Positions 1 through 11,180 are shown, counted from the stretch's first letter. The stretch is DNA of 64,000 nucleotides from Pseudevernia furfuracea (GCA_022315425.1 JAIUPT010000034.1:310001-374000), one strand, 5' to 3'. The notes: a model not told the origin generated them from the sequence alone. Translations and numbers: made by a program.

Positions 1-38
1 CCCACAAATCGACCTCTTAACTGAGTACTCGATTAATC

Positions 39-1481
39 ATGAAGTCCTACGAAGAACGACTCGCTACATTCTCTTCTTGGCCACATACCTTTTCATTTCC
101 GCAACCAAAAGAATTTGCCGCGGCTGCATTCGTCTATGCCCCTACAAAAGAATGTCATGATAATGTACAATGCAATGATTGTGCAATCAATCTTGACAGC
201 TGGAAAGAAGACGATAACGCACTCATACAGCATCTACGTCGATCGCCCAAATGTGCCTCTGCCATAAAAATGAGGCGAGAATGGGTGAAAACGATTCTCG
301 ACGCTCCCAAATTAAGTATTCAAGCCGAGGAAGCTCAAGAAGCTGCTGAGAAAGAAGCTCAAAAAGCTGCTCAAAAAGAAGCTCAAAGACCCACCCCAAC
401 GCCTCGGGATATTGGGTTCTTTGATCCCTCCCTGCAATTCGACTTTCCAGAACTCCGCCTATACCATGACATTGACGAGTTCGCCAAGCATATTCTACAG
501 TGTGCGGACCAGTACCGTCAGATTGACATCCTAGAGTTGATTCCCAAATGTCTTCGTGGTCAGGCATTTGCATGGAGTCAGAGCATTCAGCTGAAAGATG
601 TAACTCTCGCCAAGTACATGAAGGTTTTGACAGTCAAATTCAGAAAACCTTCGGCGGCTGCACAAGAGACTCCAAAACCAGCTTCCCAAACAGCTCCGCA
701 AATGCCTCAAGAATATCATAAATGCACTGTCTGCTCAGCATCATTCTCGTCCATCAGCCGGCTGTTAACCCATAGCCAAATGGTCACCTGCAACAAGGCC
801 TCTTGCAAGCACTGCGAGGGAACCTTCGAGTCAAAGAATCAGCTGCATAAGCACCTCCGGAACGAATGTCAAAACTCGACTTCTCAAGGCAAGAGCAAAG
901 CGCCTCATAAATCTAGCCTATCATCACTCACCACCGCTGAGAGCACTACTTCTTCTGCTGAGTGCGCTACTTCTTCACCACCCTCAGCCTTACCTGAGTA
1001 CCGAGCAGTCTCACCTTCACCGCCTACATACGAGACTGCATCAAAAAACTACCTTACAGTGGCTGACCTCTACATGCGGTATGCACCTCTCAAGTCAGCC
1101 GTATCCTCAAGGATTCGCCATCCTCCCATTACTTGTTCCAGGACCGTTCTTCCCACACTCACAGTCAAGGATTTGTATGAGAAGTTTCATGGGAAAGAGA
1201 ATCCAGTCATTTCTGCAGTCAAATGGACCCCTGCCCATGGGCGCCAAATCGGGTTTAGCGCAGTCAAACCAGCATGCGTTGCAAAGACCCCGGCAATCGA
1301 CTCAAATTTGGTCCCTCACAAGGGCGCCAAGACTCGTTTTTTCACTCAGGCAAAAACGAGTGCTCAGCGACTGAATTCTCAACAACAACCCCATATGACA
1401 ACTACCTTCTTCGCCTCGCCCCGAGCTATAGTCTATGGCTGCCGACGACGCCATAGCCGGAGGCCCCAAGCGTGTTGTTGA
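39..1481 (+). CDS. BIR-domain, Gag-like, C2H2-type zinc-finger protein of LTR element family A
   Basis: A 480-residue ORF inside the retroelement. Residues 4–75 read as a BIR (IAP repeat) domain: R7, the TFSSWP motif at 10–15, and the exact zinc ligand spacing C45-x2-C48-x16-H65-x6-C72. After an Ala/Glu/Lys-rich linker, residues 128–201 have a Gag-like look (a DIDEF segment, then an AFAW segment). Two zinc fingers of CX2CX12HXnC type follow (C229/C232 and C256/C259). The tail holds two copies of a motif like LTVADLY / LTVKDLY (about 347–380) and a basic C-terminus rich in Arg and His. The last 50 residues recur in degraded form in copy 2 (53,921–54,139). BIR domains bind peptides or chromosomal-passenger partners in known proteins; the role here is unknown. 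The ATG at 39 is the first in frame and places the BIR domain at the N-terminus as usual. It may act as a structural Gag-like protein, or it may be a captured host exon. Confidence 0.75.
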   Translation: MKSYEERLATFSSWPHTFSFPQPKEFAAAAFVYAPTKECHDNVQCNDCAINLDSWKEDDNALIQHLRRSPKCASAIKMRREWVKTILDAPKLSIQAEEAQEAAEKEAQKAAQKEAQRPTPTPRDIGFFDPSLQFDFPELRLYHDIDEFAKHILQCADQYRQIDILELIPKCLRGQAFAWSQSIQLKDVTLAKYMKVLTVKFRKPSAAAQETPKPASQTAPQMPQEYHKCTVCSASFSSISRLLTHSQMVTCNKASCKHCEGTFESKNQLHKHLRNECQNSTSQGKSKAPHKSSLSSLTTAESTTSSAECATSSPPSALPEYRAVSPSPPTYETASKNYLTVADLYMRYAPLKSAVSSRIRHPPITCSRTVLPTLTVKDLYEKFHGKENPVISAVKWTPAHGRQIGFSAVKPACVAKTPAIDSNLVPHKGAKTRFFTQAKTSAQRLNSQQQPHMTTTFFASPRAIVYGCRRRHSRRPQACC

Positions 1482-1925
1482 TGACGTCGTCGCCCTCGGT
1501 GGATTTGGTCCCAGGGAGAAGACCACCCAGCTGCCCCAGAAGGATTTGATATTGGTTTAAGATTTAAGGTTCGGGCGGTTCGGAAGGCCTCAGCCAATCA
1601 CAGGCCTTCATTCAGCAACTTTCTTCTCCGGCCGCAAATCCAATATCAGCTGCCCAGCCTACACCAAAAACCATTCTTGGCCACCATTTCTTCAACTCTT
1701 CACCAATGGAGGCCATTCCAGCACCCCTGCAACCGCATGACGTCATGCTAGCGACATGGCATCGCCAAGACGTCACCGGAGAGACTTGGGATCAGCACTG
1801 CGGCTGAGGATTGCGCCGGCGGGCACCATGTTTCTGCTTTTGTTCTTTCTTCCACATGCATAGCGAGCGACTATGAGCGAGCGACTACAGCCATGAGGAC
1901 ATGTCTTTTCGGAGGGGGGGGGTAG
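1482..1925 (+). other. Non-coding 3' module of element family A plus polypurine tract
   Basis: Conserved between copy 1 and copy 2 (54,140–54,582) with few differences. It has no long ORF. It ends in a run of about ten G followed by TAG directly before the LTR, which fits a plus-strand priming tract. Confidence 0.7.
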
Positions 1926-2113
1926 TGTTACGAGCGTACCCCGCATCCCTTTGACACATGCCTTCCTTTGACACTTCCCTTTTAGGCTTAGCGTGTCTTG
2001 GCAGGTTCACTCCGCCATACATATATGGCCCTCCCTCCCAGTCCATAGTTGCTCCTCATCTAGTTGTCTCATTCTATACACCTACATGACTTGACTCTGT
2101 ACTGGTCCTGACA
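1926..2113 (+). repeat. 3' LTR of family A copy 1 (188 bases)
   Basis: It starts TGTTACGAGCG and ends GTCCTGACA. It differs from the two identical LTRs of copy 2 at about three positions. It contains the ATCTAGTTGT decamer that in copy 2 is complementary to the primer-site region. Confidence 0.9.
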
Positions 2114-3040
2114 GAAACTCGATATCTGCTATCTCGATCGTAATCCTACTATAGAAGCTATTTAAATAATTCGAAATTAACTGATTCGACGTCGACGTCA
2201 ATTGAGAGATAGATAGAGATAACAGCGAGTCACGAAAGTGATATTGTGATCAAACGGGCACACCCCTCTTACTACCGTGTCGACGATAGCGAGAGTTATA
2301 GAATTCAGAAATGTAACGAAGTCTAGGCATGCGTGAGTGAGTAACAGATGAATTGATTACTAGATAGACTAAATCCTGAGGAACTCGGTGGGAGTCCTCA
2401 GAGGCAGCATATTTAGCAGGGGAGAGTGCACCATGCGACTGCTATAGCCGCACAGCTGCACCAGAGGGATAGTCTCTCGGATCTGACCTAGATGTATGTT
2501 GGATTTCTGGACTTCTGACAGGCCGCCTCATGCCTAGAGACCTCATGACCCTTACAATCTTATCTTTGCGCTTTCGCTTATTTAAGATCTTTTCGATCTC
2601 TTATTTCTTTTCGTTATTTATTAATTTCGTCGCTATATATATTAATATTATATTATTATTTTTACGACGATAGAGTTTTAATAATAATATATAAAAAAAT
2701 TTATATATTTAATAGATTAATAAAAGCGTTAATCGATAAACTTACTTATCTACGACATTTTAAATAATAAATAAATTAATTATCTTATCTAAAAGCTTTT
2801 TATTTGATCGTTTTTACTTAAGATTCTTGATTAATAATATTATTAAATCTTCTTTCTAAAAGAATCGTATTTAATACTTTTTGTTATACGACTTCGCTTA
2901 CGATTTAAATACTTTTTATTATTATTTTATAAGTTATTCTCGTAACGTATAAATTTCTTTTATACGTTCTTTCGTTATTAATATCTTCTCTTACTCGAAA
3001 ATTGAGACTTTTTATAGACACCTGACGGAGAAAGAATGTC
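2114..3040. other. Mixed degraded repeat DNA, no gene
   Basis: The first 500 bases have moderate GC and no long ORF. From about 2,560 to 3,010 the sequence is extremely AT-rich with TATTA/TTAAT runs, typical of RIP-degraded repeats. I cannot classify it. Confidence 0.5.
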
Positions 3041-3730
3041 AAGAAGGGCTAGAGGCCTTGTTGAAGACTGACAGAAAGCAGCCTGAGAAGCAGTGTGAGC
3101 TCAGTACCAGACTGTCAGGACCAGTACAGAGTCAAGTCATGTAGGTGTATTGAATAAGACAAGTAGATACAGGACAACTATGTACTGGGAGGGAAGACCA
3201 TATATGTATGGCTGAGTGAACCTGCCAAGGCACGCTAAGCCTAAAAGGGATAGTGTGTCAACAAAGGAATGCTAACACAGGCAGGTGTCACCAAGGGATG
3301 CGGGGTACGCTCGTAACACAGACTGAGATCCCAGAAGAACGACGCAGCCCCGCACAAAGAGGAGATCTATAATCAAATAGGAGATCTCTTCATAAAGGCC
3401 TAGCAAAAGCAGAGAGCTTCGCTTTAACCCAGCTACGAATAGAGAAGATTGATCTAACACACTTTCTGCATATGTGCAGAGTCTCTGAGATACTCTCTTT
3501 CGTATACGAGTGTGACTAAAGAAAATAGAATGTTAGACACGTTCTCCTATTCTATCCAAGGCTGAAAAGCGAGAGACAAACTCTTCTAGAGAAGGCTGAG
3601 ATAGCTGATCTGAAAGAGATGCTGATAACCTCGCGAGGGGCAAAGACCGCAGCGCGATGACTGATCTCGATTGATCTTCTAGAACAGTTCTCGCTGACTA
3701 AGAAGTAGCTATATGGCAGGCAATAATAGG
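3000..3730 (+). pseudogene. Tad-like LINE retrotransposon, C-terminal (RNase H / post-RT) fragment
   Basis: Read on the plus strand from about 3,390, the translation with stops ignored follows the C-terminal region of fungal Tad-type LINE polyproteins. A TQLR segment is followed by an FLH motif, then HVLL-x-YPR (normally HVLL-x-CPR), and finally a RWL-type segment with LLEQFSL near the end. In-frame stops are TAA/TAG in place of Gln and TGA in place of Trp, as RIP produces. A solo LTR (3,113–3,318) interrupts it. The 5' part of the LINE is missing or too degraded to follow. Confidence 0.6.
3113..3318 (-). repeat. Solo LTR, family A, reverse orientation, with target duplication
   Basis: Reverse complement of the family A LTR, here 206 bases with small insertions. 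It is flanked by a perfect 5-base duplication CAGAC (3,108–3,112 and 3,319–3,323). This is the expected outcome of LTR–LTR recombination after insertion into the LINE fragment. Confidence 0.9.
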
Positions 3731-4579
3731 AGCAGCAACAAGTACTTCAAGAAGACACACGAATTCGTACGAACAGACTAGGGAACGCAGTGTGATAGAA
3801 AGATTATGCGACAAGAAGATGCGATAAGAAAGAATAGCGAGAGTTTTTATCCTGTTTCGACTAGTCGGAGAAAGGTTTCTCTTGTAATATAGTCTAAGCA
3901 GTAGCCCGTAATTACTCTTCGTAGCTTGAGTAGACACGAGTATAAAATCAAAATCAAAAAAATATCTTCTCTTAAGAAAAATTATTCTCGATTCTTAATT
4001 TAAAGTCGAAGTTATAATCATATATTATATAAAATAAATTATAATTCAACAACTTATATTAACTTTATTAATAGATATACTCGACTATAGATAAGAGATT
4101 TATTTAATTATTTTGTTGCTCGTTACAAAAAACTCGAAGATAATATTTTAAGATCTAATTTTATCGTTCGATTTGATTGTTAATTTAAGAATAAAAGATA
4201 ATACTTAATCTACGTTTTATCTTTATTTAATAATAGACTTACGATCAAAACGCACTTATAAATATAGAATCGCGATCGATGACTGTATTTTTAAATAAGT
4301 CGAATCAAAAAAAGATTTCTTTTATTAATAACTATTCGAGATCAAAAGTATTAATTTTCTTTATAATTAATAAATATCTTATTATTTTAATATATCTATT
4401 AATAATTATAAGAATCGCATTATAAACGTAGTCTTTACGTCGACTTAAGAAAAGATTCGTAATGAAATTTATCGTAATTTTTTTTTATAAACGACTTAAT
4501 TAAGAAAGCGCATTTAATTCGTTATATAAACGATATCGCTTCATCTTCACTCTCTAACAGACATTATATATATTTATTG

Positions 4580-5380
4580 TTAGCAACTTAGTTAAAAAAG
4601 CTAACTTCGAGAGTGTCTGCGCTTAATAGTCTTAGATATTTTATTTAAATATTAATTTTAATAATTATCTTTCTCTTTATAAAACTCGTTCTCGAGTCTC
4701 AAAGACAAAAATCGTAATGTTTCTTAGAGAATCTTTGATTCGCATTAACGATTTTTAAGAGTATTCTTTATTCGATCTAAATACTTTAAATTCATATTAT
4801 TTCGACATTTTAAGAGAATCACTTAGAGTCTCGTATTCGTATTTGATACTTTCGAAGCTTCTTATTCGTAACGAGTCTTTTATATAAAACATTTTACTCG
4901 AAAGATTTATTTAAATAAAGCGTTTTATTCGAAATTATTTATTTTTATCTCGATAATAAAATTCTTTAAATCGTTTTTTAACTTCGAAGCTCTCTAAAAT
5001 TTTAATTTTTTCTCTTTAAAAAAGTTTATTTCTAATCTTTTGAGATTTCGAATCTCGATTCTTATAGACTAAGCGTTTTATTTTCGATTAATTATTTAGA
5101 CTAGACTTCTTTAATTACGTCTCGAGATAATCGACTAGATCGATTCGAAAATTAAAGCGTAGACACTATTATTAACAACTTAGTTAAAAAAGCTAATCTC
5201 GAGAGTGTCTGCGCTTGATAGTCTCAGATATTCTATTTAGATATTAATTTTAATAATTATCTTTCTCTTTATAGAACTCGTTCTCGAGTTTTAAATTAAC
5301 AACTTAGTTAAAAAAGCTAGTCTCGAGAGTGTCTGCGCTTGATAGTCTTAGACACTCTATTTAGATACTAATTCTAACAT
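4580..5380. repeat. Three dispersed copies of a ~115-base repeat
   Basis: Copies at about 4,580–4,698, 5,172–5,290 and 5,296–5,380 (the last truncated) share a start like AACTTAGTTAAAAAAGCTA and a middle GAGAGTGTCTGCGCTT. They differ mainly by C/T and G/A exchanges. The second and third are nearly adjacent. They could be remains of an LTR or an internal tandem repeat of the Gypsy block. Confidence 0.6.
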
Positions 5381-6989
5381 TTATATATAATTTTACGTCT
5401 ATCTTAATACTATTTTAATAGTATTTTTTAATTATTATAATATCTTATCAATATCGAAATAACTCGTCAAGAAATCGTTATGATAACGTCTTAATAGCTC
5501 TTCACGAACGAAAGTCTCTTCGAGAACGTATAATATATTCTTATATCTTAATAGTCTTTGACTATCTTATATTTAAGCTTCGACGTTATTCTTTCGCTTA
5601 TTCTATACTTCGTCTTCTCTTCGTTATTAAATATAAGAATCTTTTAACTGAAATGCTTTAATAAGCTCGAAGATAAACTTGTTATTAAGATTATATATCG
5701 TTTCGCTTATCGTCGCAATGTGAGTTACTAAGCGTGAGACGAGTTATTTATAATTAATAGTCTTAATAATAGAGTTAAATTACGCGATAGCTACGTTACG
5801 TATATTTTAAATAAATGTTTCGTTTAAACTCTTTACTCTCGCAGTTGAAGATTCTCTAAGTCTTAAAAAATATATAATATTAAGATAAGTTTTTTAAATT
5901 ACGACTGTTATTAAATTCGTAAGTATTATCTTTTGAACAATTACTTCTTCTTTATTATTAGTCGTTAAATTATATTATATATTTACGTCTAGACTATGTA
6001 TCGTAAAGAGAGACTCTATCTTTAAGCTACGTTTCGTATACTTATAACTCTTATCTTATTTATATATTATTCGAATAATAATAAATATAAGACTTATTAG
6101 ATCTTCTATCGTTATTAATTTCTATTATAACGTTAATAATAGTCGATTTAACGACTCGTTTTCACTCTTATAATTAGATCGTCTCGACGACGTATCGACT
6201 AAGTTTATCTTTTTTAATCTATGCGTAATAAAAAAATCAAATATTAATAACTTCATTGCTTATCTAATTTATCGATTATTTAAACTCGTTAATTTCATAA
6301 AGTACTTTAAATTATTATAATTTATAAGTACTTTTATAGAATAAAAGCTCTCTTTTAAATAGTAACGTTATTATTTAAAAATCGTTACGATAACGAGTAA
6401 CTTCTAATTATAAATTTCGTAATTTCGCTTAATAGAAATTATTTTTCGAGAATAAAATATAACTAAATATTATTACTTATTATTATTTTATAATTAAATT
6501 AAAATATCTATTAAGTCGAAATTCGAAGCGTTCGTTTTGACTTTAATTAAAAGTTTTAAGTTAAAGTAATATAAGAGAGACGTCTGCGTAAAGATGTCAC
6601 GAAGCTTACGAAATGTTTTCTTTATTTTAATAGATCAATCAAAAGATTCTATTTTGATTTTCTTAATACTTTTCTTAAGCAAGTTTATAAGTAATTTAAC
6701 AATTTAAGAATAGTAATAAATAAATCTTCGATAAAAATTTATAAAGCTTAAAAAGATTTATATCTTATAAAAGAACTTAGATCTCGATTACTTCTAAATT
6801 GCTTTTACTCTGCGTTTATTTATTGCGACGTTATCGATAAATATTACGAAGTCTAAAAATTCAACTTTTATAATAAAGAACTTATATTTCTTTAAACTTA
6901 CGTATAGATTAAAACGTCTTAATCTCTTAAACACTTACTTAATATAATTTAAATACTCTTCTTACGAATTAAAATAAATTAAAATATCG

Positions 6990-7330
6990 TTAAAATAAAT
7001 AATATAAAAATTATTTATTAGATTCGTTAGCGACTTGTTAATATAAGTCTAAAAGATCGCAGAGGCGTTAATTAGATTAGATAACATTATTAGATACTTA
7101 AAGTGATCATAACGCGTACGAAACGTGGTCTTTCACTCATCGCTCTTATAAATTCGAATACGATAATACGTATTCTTAAGATTCAATTTTATAAATTTCT
7201 TAACTTTATTTAAACGATTTAGAGTCTCACTAATCAAAGATAAAGAATAACGATTCTTTATCGTAACTTTATTCAATTTTCGATAATCGATATATAGTCG
7301 TAAATTGTTATTCTTTTTTAATACGAAAAG
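6990..7330 (-). pseudogene. Gypsy reverse transcriptase core, RIP-inactivated
   Basis: The reverse-complement translation gives, in order, an IDYRKLN block, a KNRYSL block, a KTTF-R block and an FNDILIYF block, matching RT motifs of Ty3/Gypsy elements. TGA occurs where WKTTF is expected, and TAG where a Gln is expected before the catalytic region. It is certainly non-functional. Confidence 0.75.
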
Positions 7331-9573
7331 AATAAGAGACTCGATTAAGCTCGTTAAATACTAAATTCAGTCTTTCGTTAAGATATCGTTTAAACATATT
7401 CTTAGTGTCGTTAACTCGATGTTAGACAAATTATATAATGAATCGAATAAAGATTTCGCTATAGTCTTAATAATATAATCACGTTCTTTATACGACGAGA
7501 GTCGATCGACTTCTTCGATTAAGAATACGTTTTTATATTCTCGTAACTTCTCTAATAATTTTGACGTAATATCTACGACTTATAATTATAATATATTCGC
7601 TTAAACTTCGTCGATATAATAATTTCTTATCGACGCATCAAAAACATCTATAATTATTAAAGTATATACGAACTTTTCTCTCTTTAATGCGTTAATAAAA
7701 TTCTAAAATTAAAGTATCTTATATGTATACGTATCGACATCAAAGCGTTAGATTTTCTTAACGATATTAATTATAATATCTTCGTCTATTAATGTTAATA
7801 ATCTTAATATAAATAATGAATTATCTTCTTTTGCGATAATATAAAAGGTATTTGAATATCGCTTTATATAATTTTAATTATTTTATAACTCGTAATATAT
7901 AAGATAAACGATATAATAAAAGATCGTGTTATTATTTATTTATTTGACACTTAACAAAGACGCTTCGACTTATTTGAGATTATATTCGAGAATAAAACGT
8001 TGATTAATTATATTAACTTCGATCTCGTTATTAAATTACATTAAAGTCGATATTAAAGTTACTTCTCGATCTTCTATAATTACTTTCTCTTAAAAAATAA
8101 TATCAAGCGTCGAAATAACTTCTTATTTTGCTTTCGTTATTAAAAAGTCTTCGATAAGAATCTTTCTTTTCTCGATAAAGATAACTCGATAATATAAGCA
8201 TTAATATTTTCGATATTATTAATAGACACACGATTAACGTCGTCTATCTTAAGTTATCGATATTCGTTTACGTAATATCTCTTCTTATAATAGTTATAAT
8301 ATTTAATTATCTTTAAATGCTTCTTGCTTTTCGACGTTTTATCTCGAAATTTATTTTCATTTAAACGACGCGAAGTATTCGCTTTTTTATTCTTACGAGA
8401 TTACGTCGCTTATTCGTTATTATTAAATTTATTCTTTTTTTTTTTTTTCTTATTTCTTCTCTAATTCGTATTCGAGTCTATATTATTTATATCTCGTCTA
8501 TTATGTGAAGAACGTGCGTTGATTCTCTTTTTCGTATTCTTTAAACAAATAACTTAAGTGATTAGATCGTCTCGCGTCGAGACTATTTATCTCGTACGAG
8601 TGATATCGTCTTGAAGTTTTAAAAGAAGTCTTATTATCAACGTCGTAACTCGTTAAGTTTCGTTCGACGATAATAACTATATCTTAAGACTAAAAAGATA
8701 AACTTCAAATTGAGTTACTAATTAAAAGAGTCTTTATCGCGTATTCATATAAATTATATTTATCTTTAATTATTTATTAATTAAGTTCTATATTTTATTA
8801 AGTAAAAAAGAAACGAAGTAATCTTAATTATTTATCTTAATCGAATTCTTTTCTCGTTCGTTATGTTATTATTTCTTAAAATCTTTTATCAGAAATTGCA
8901 TATATTAAATAATCTTATTATAATCGTTTAAGAAATACGCTGAGATATTCATAAATGTAACTTCGACGTCTCGTATTTAGTCACGATGCTCTCGTCTCGA
9001 CTTATTATAATAATCGTCGAGATTCTTTAATTTAACACTACGTCGTTTTTGACGTTTTATCTTTACTCGAATATTAAAAAAGTCACGACGAGCATCTAAC
9101 GAGTTCGATTCGATATCGTCTTGATCTCGTTTATTTAACAATTCTTCTCGTTAAAGAGCATTAATCTCTTTATTAATATTATTTAATTATCGTCTTTTTA
9201 ATAATTAATCTCGACGTTAAGTAGTCTAAGTTAATCGCTCGTTTAAATTTAAATCGATAATATTATCTTTTAAAGCAGATATTAACTATCTTTGATTCTC
9301 GAATTTCACGTTAAAGATATAATCTAATTCGTTTAAATTCATTATTTATAACTATTCTTTAAATATAATTTACGAGTTAAATAAATCTACTTCGTTTTCG
9401 ATACGTTGCGATTGCGAGCGAATAATTGTTATTATATTAAATTCGAATCGCTATCTCTCGATAAGAAGAAGAATTAAAATTATTAAACTAAATTATATAA
9501 TATAAATATATATAAGACAGACTAGAGTTATATAACAATATAAACTTAGCGAAGATATATATGTTACGTATAG

Positions 9574-9727
9574 TGTCACGGTACGTCAAGGCCTCCTCAG
9601 AGAACTCCGCTCAATTAGGCTTAGCGCGGCTTGACTTCGCACATTTCTATCCGCAGAGCACATAGAATAATAACATCTTTCATCATCACAATCATAATTA
9701 AGTCACCTCTTTAGTTGTCTCGTAACA
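9574..9727 (+). repeat. Solo LTR, family B, copy 1 (154 bases)
   Basis: It starts TGTCACGGTACG and ends CTCGTAACA. It has the same length as the other two copies. The flanking 5-mers (TATAG and AATGA) do not match, so the target duplication is lost or the copy is a recombinant end. It shares a core like TTAGGCTTAGCG, then CTTGG, then CTCCGC with family A LTRs. Confidence 0.8.
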
Positions 9728-10621
9728 AATGATAGCAATATCTAATCCTACACTTATAGAGTTATAGAATATTCAGACGTCTTTTCAGACGTTCACGCAA
9801 AGCCTAGATCAAATTCTAATAGTTTAACGCTTTAAGTCGACTCTCTCATACACTCGCAGTCATCGAGTATCTTTGACATCGTTCAAGTCGATTCTTTCAT
9901 TAGTTTATTCGATTCTTTAGCATATTAGAATCTCTACAGACCTTACACGAGCAATATCGCATCGAGAAATACGACTCATAACATATAAGAGAATACTACC
10001 CGTGAGAGTATACCTCTCGAATTCGAGAGTGCATTGACCTAGTCGACAAGTCTGATTAATGAATTTCGGGCGAAAGAGAATAATTTTTATAACAGATCAA
10101 AATCTGATAAAATCGAACGACCTACATTCGTGAAAAATGGGCTAGACAAGAAGTTAAGCAAGTCACTTCGTTATCTCAGTTAGAATAACTAAAGCAGCTA
10201 GCGCAGAAGTAGTCAAACATAAAGAACACTACGAAAAGCATTATCAAAAAGTCTATCAAGAAGACTAAAAAGAAGAAGACTGTAAAGAAGACAAAGAGCA
10301 CTATCACTACGAAGAAGAAAAGCACTATTAACAGTAATAGCATTGTCAACACGAGCTCACTCTCTACGATTTCACGTCTGCGCACTATATCAGCTTTCAG
10401 TGAATCGTCTTTCTGCTTCAAGCATACTTCAAATCTCGCTCTCAAGCATACTTTCTTTCTCGTCTCTTCACTCGACTACATTCGATTGACGAAGAATATA
10501 AAGGCTACAGATCAAGAATAGATGTGTCAAGTAATGAACGATGTATCCTCGATGTACCTGTTTAGGAATCAATCAATGACTGACCACGAGGACGTGACTT
10601 TCTTTCTTTTTTGTGGGCATT
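9728..10621. other. Degraded DNA between two family B LTRs
   Basis: About 890 bases. The part from 10,150 to 10,450 is Lys/Thr/Ser-rich when read on the plus strand (repeated AAG and ACT codons, with stops). It could be the internal part of a short element bounded by the LTRs at 9,574 and 10,622, but the outer flanks do not form a target duplication. I see no identifiable domain. Confidence 0.4.
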
Positions 10622-10775
10622 TGTCACGATACGCCAAGGCCTCCTCAGAGAACTCCGCCCAATTAGGCTTAGCACGGCTTGGCTCCGCACATTTCTGCCC
10701 GCAGAGCACATAGAATAACAACATCTTTCATCATCACAATCATAATTGAGTCATCTCATTATTTGTCACGTAACA
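10622..10775 (+). repeat. LTR, family B, copy 2 (154 bases)
   Basis: It starts TGTCACGATACGCC and ends GTCACGTAACA. It is the least mutated of the three family B copies. The flanking 5-mers GCATT and TTAAC do not match. Confidence 0.8.
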
Positions 10776-11026
10776 TTAACTGCGAAATATAAAAAGCTTT
10801 TAAAATTCTTAATATATTCGAATCATGTTAAAAATCTATGAATATTCTAAGAGCGAATATCGTTAGATATGACGTTATTAAAAGTAATCGTAATCTTCAA
10901 AGACTATAATATGTTAGAAATGAAATTCGAATACATTAAATATATATTATCTATTCATGAAACTTATAAATCTTTACGTGATTCGATATCGCGTCTCTGC
11001 TTAAAAGATTATTTTAATACATTAAT
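10776..11026. other. AT-rich degraded DNA, nothing recognisable
   Basis: RIP-like AT-rich sequence between two family B LTRs, with no ORF or motif I can assign. Confidence 0.5.
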
Positions 11027-11180
11027 TGTCACGATACGCTAAGATCTTCTCAGAGGACTCAGCCCAATTGGATTTAGCGCGGCTTGGCTCCGCACATTTC
11101 TGCCCGCAGAGCACATAGAATAATAAATATCTTTTCATCACACAATCAAATATTTAACATAGTCATTTCTTTCTCTAACA
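11027..11180 (+). repeat. Solo LTR, family B, copy 3 (154 bases), with target duplication
   Basis: It starts TGTCACGATACG and ends TTTCTCTAACA. A perfect 5-base duplication TTAAT flanks it (11,022–11,026 and 11,181–11,185), proving an insertion followed by loss of the internal region. Confidence 0.9.

Larger units (their letters stand above)
1..2113 (+). mobile_element. LTR retroelement family A, copy 1 (3' part; 5' end outside window)
   Basis: The 3' portion of a short LTR retroelement. It holds one long ORF (39–1481), a non-coding 3' module (about 1482–1910), a G-rich polypurine tract directly before the LTR (about 1911–1925), and a 188-base LTR starting TGTTACG and ending CTGACA (1926–2113). 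The 5' LTR must lie left of base 1. From about 1566 to 2113 it is nearly identical to 54,225–54,770. No pol genes are present between the ORF and the LTR, so the element is presumably non-autonomous. It is not RIP-degraded, unlike the DNA to its right. Confidence 0.85.
3960..9570 (-). mobile_element. RIP-degraded Gypsy-type retrotransposon block, minus strand
   Basis: About 5.6 kb of very AT-rich DNA with no intact ORF. On the minus strand, 9,342 downward starts a possible Gag (MNLNEL...). At about 7,330–6,990 a Gypsy reverse transcriptase is readable through stops: an IDYRKLN motif, then KNRYSL, and finally YFNDILIYF, the equivalent of the catalytic YxDD box. The order (Gag at high coordinates, RT lower) fits one minus-strand element, with integrase expected below 6,500 where I cannot read it securely. 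The boundaries are approximate because no matching LTR pair was found. Confidence 0.7.

Noticed and set aside
4150..9500. CRISPR-like or centromeric repeat array
   Set aside because: The repetitiveness comes from low-complexity AT-rich RIP products; no regular spacer or satellite period, and Gypsy RT is readable.
10176..10445. Minus-strand hydrophobic ORF as a membrane protein
   Set aside because: The Leu/Phe/Val runs are the complement of a Lys/Thr-rich degraded repeat; no start context and no family.
9574..10775. Complete short element bounded by two family B LTRs
   Set aside because: The outer 5-mers (TATAG and TTAAC) do not match, no purine tract precedes the right LTR, and no LTR-to-leader pairing was found. 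Called separate LTRs.
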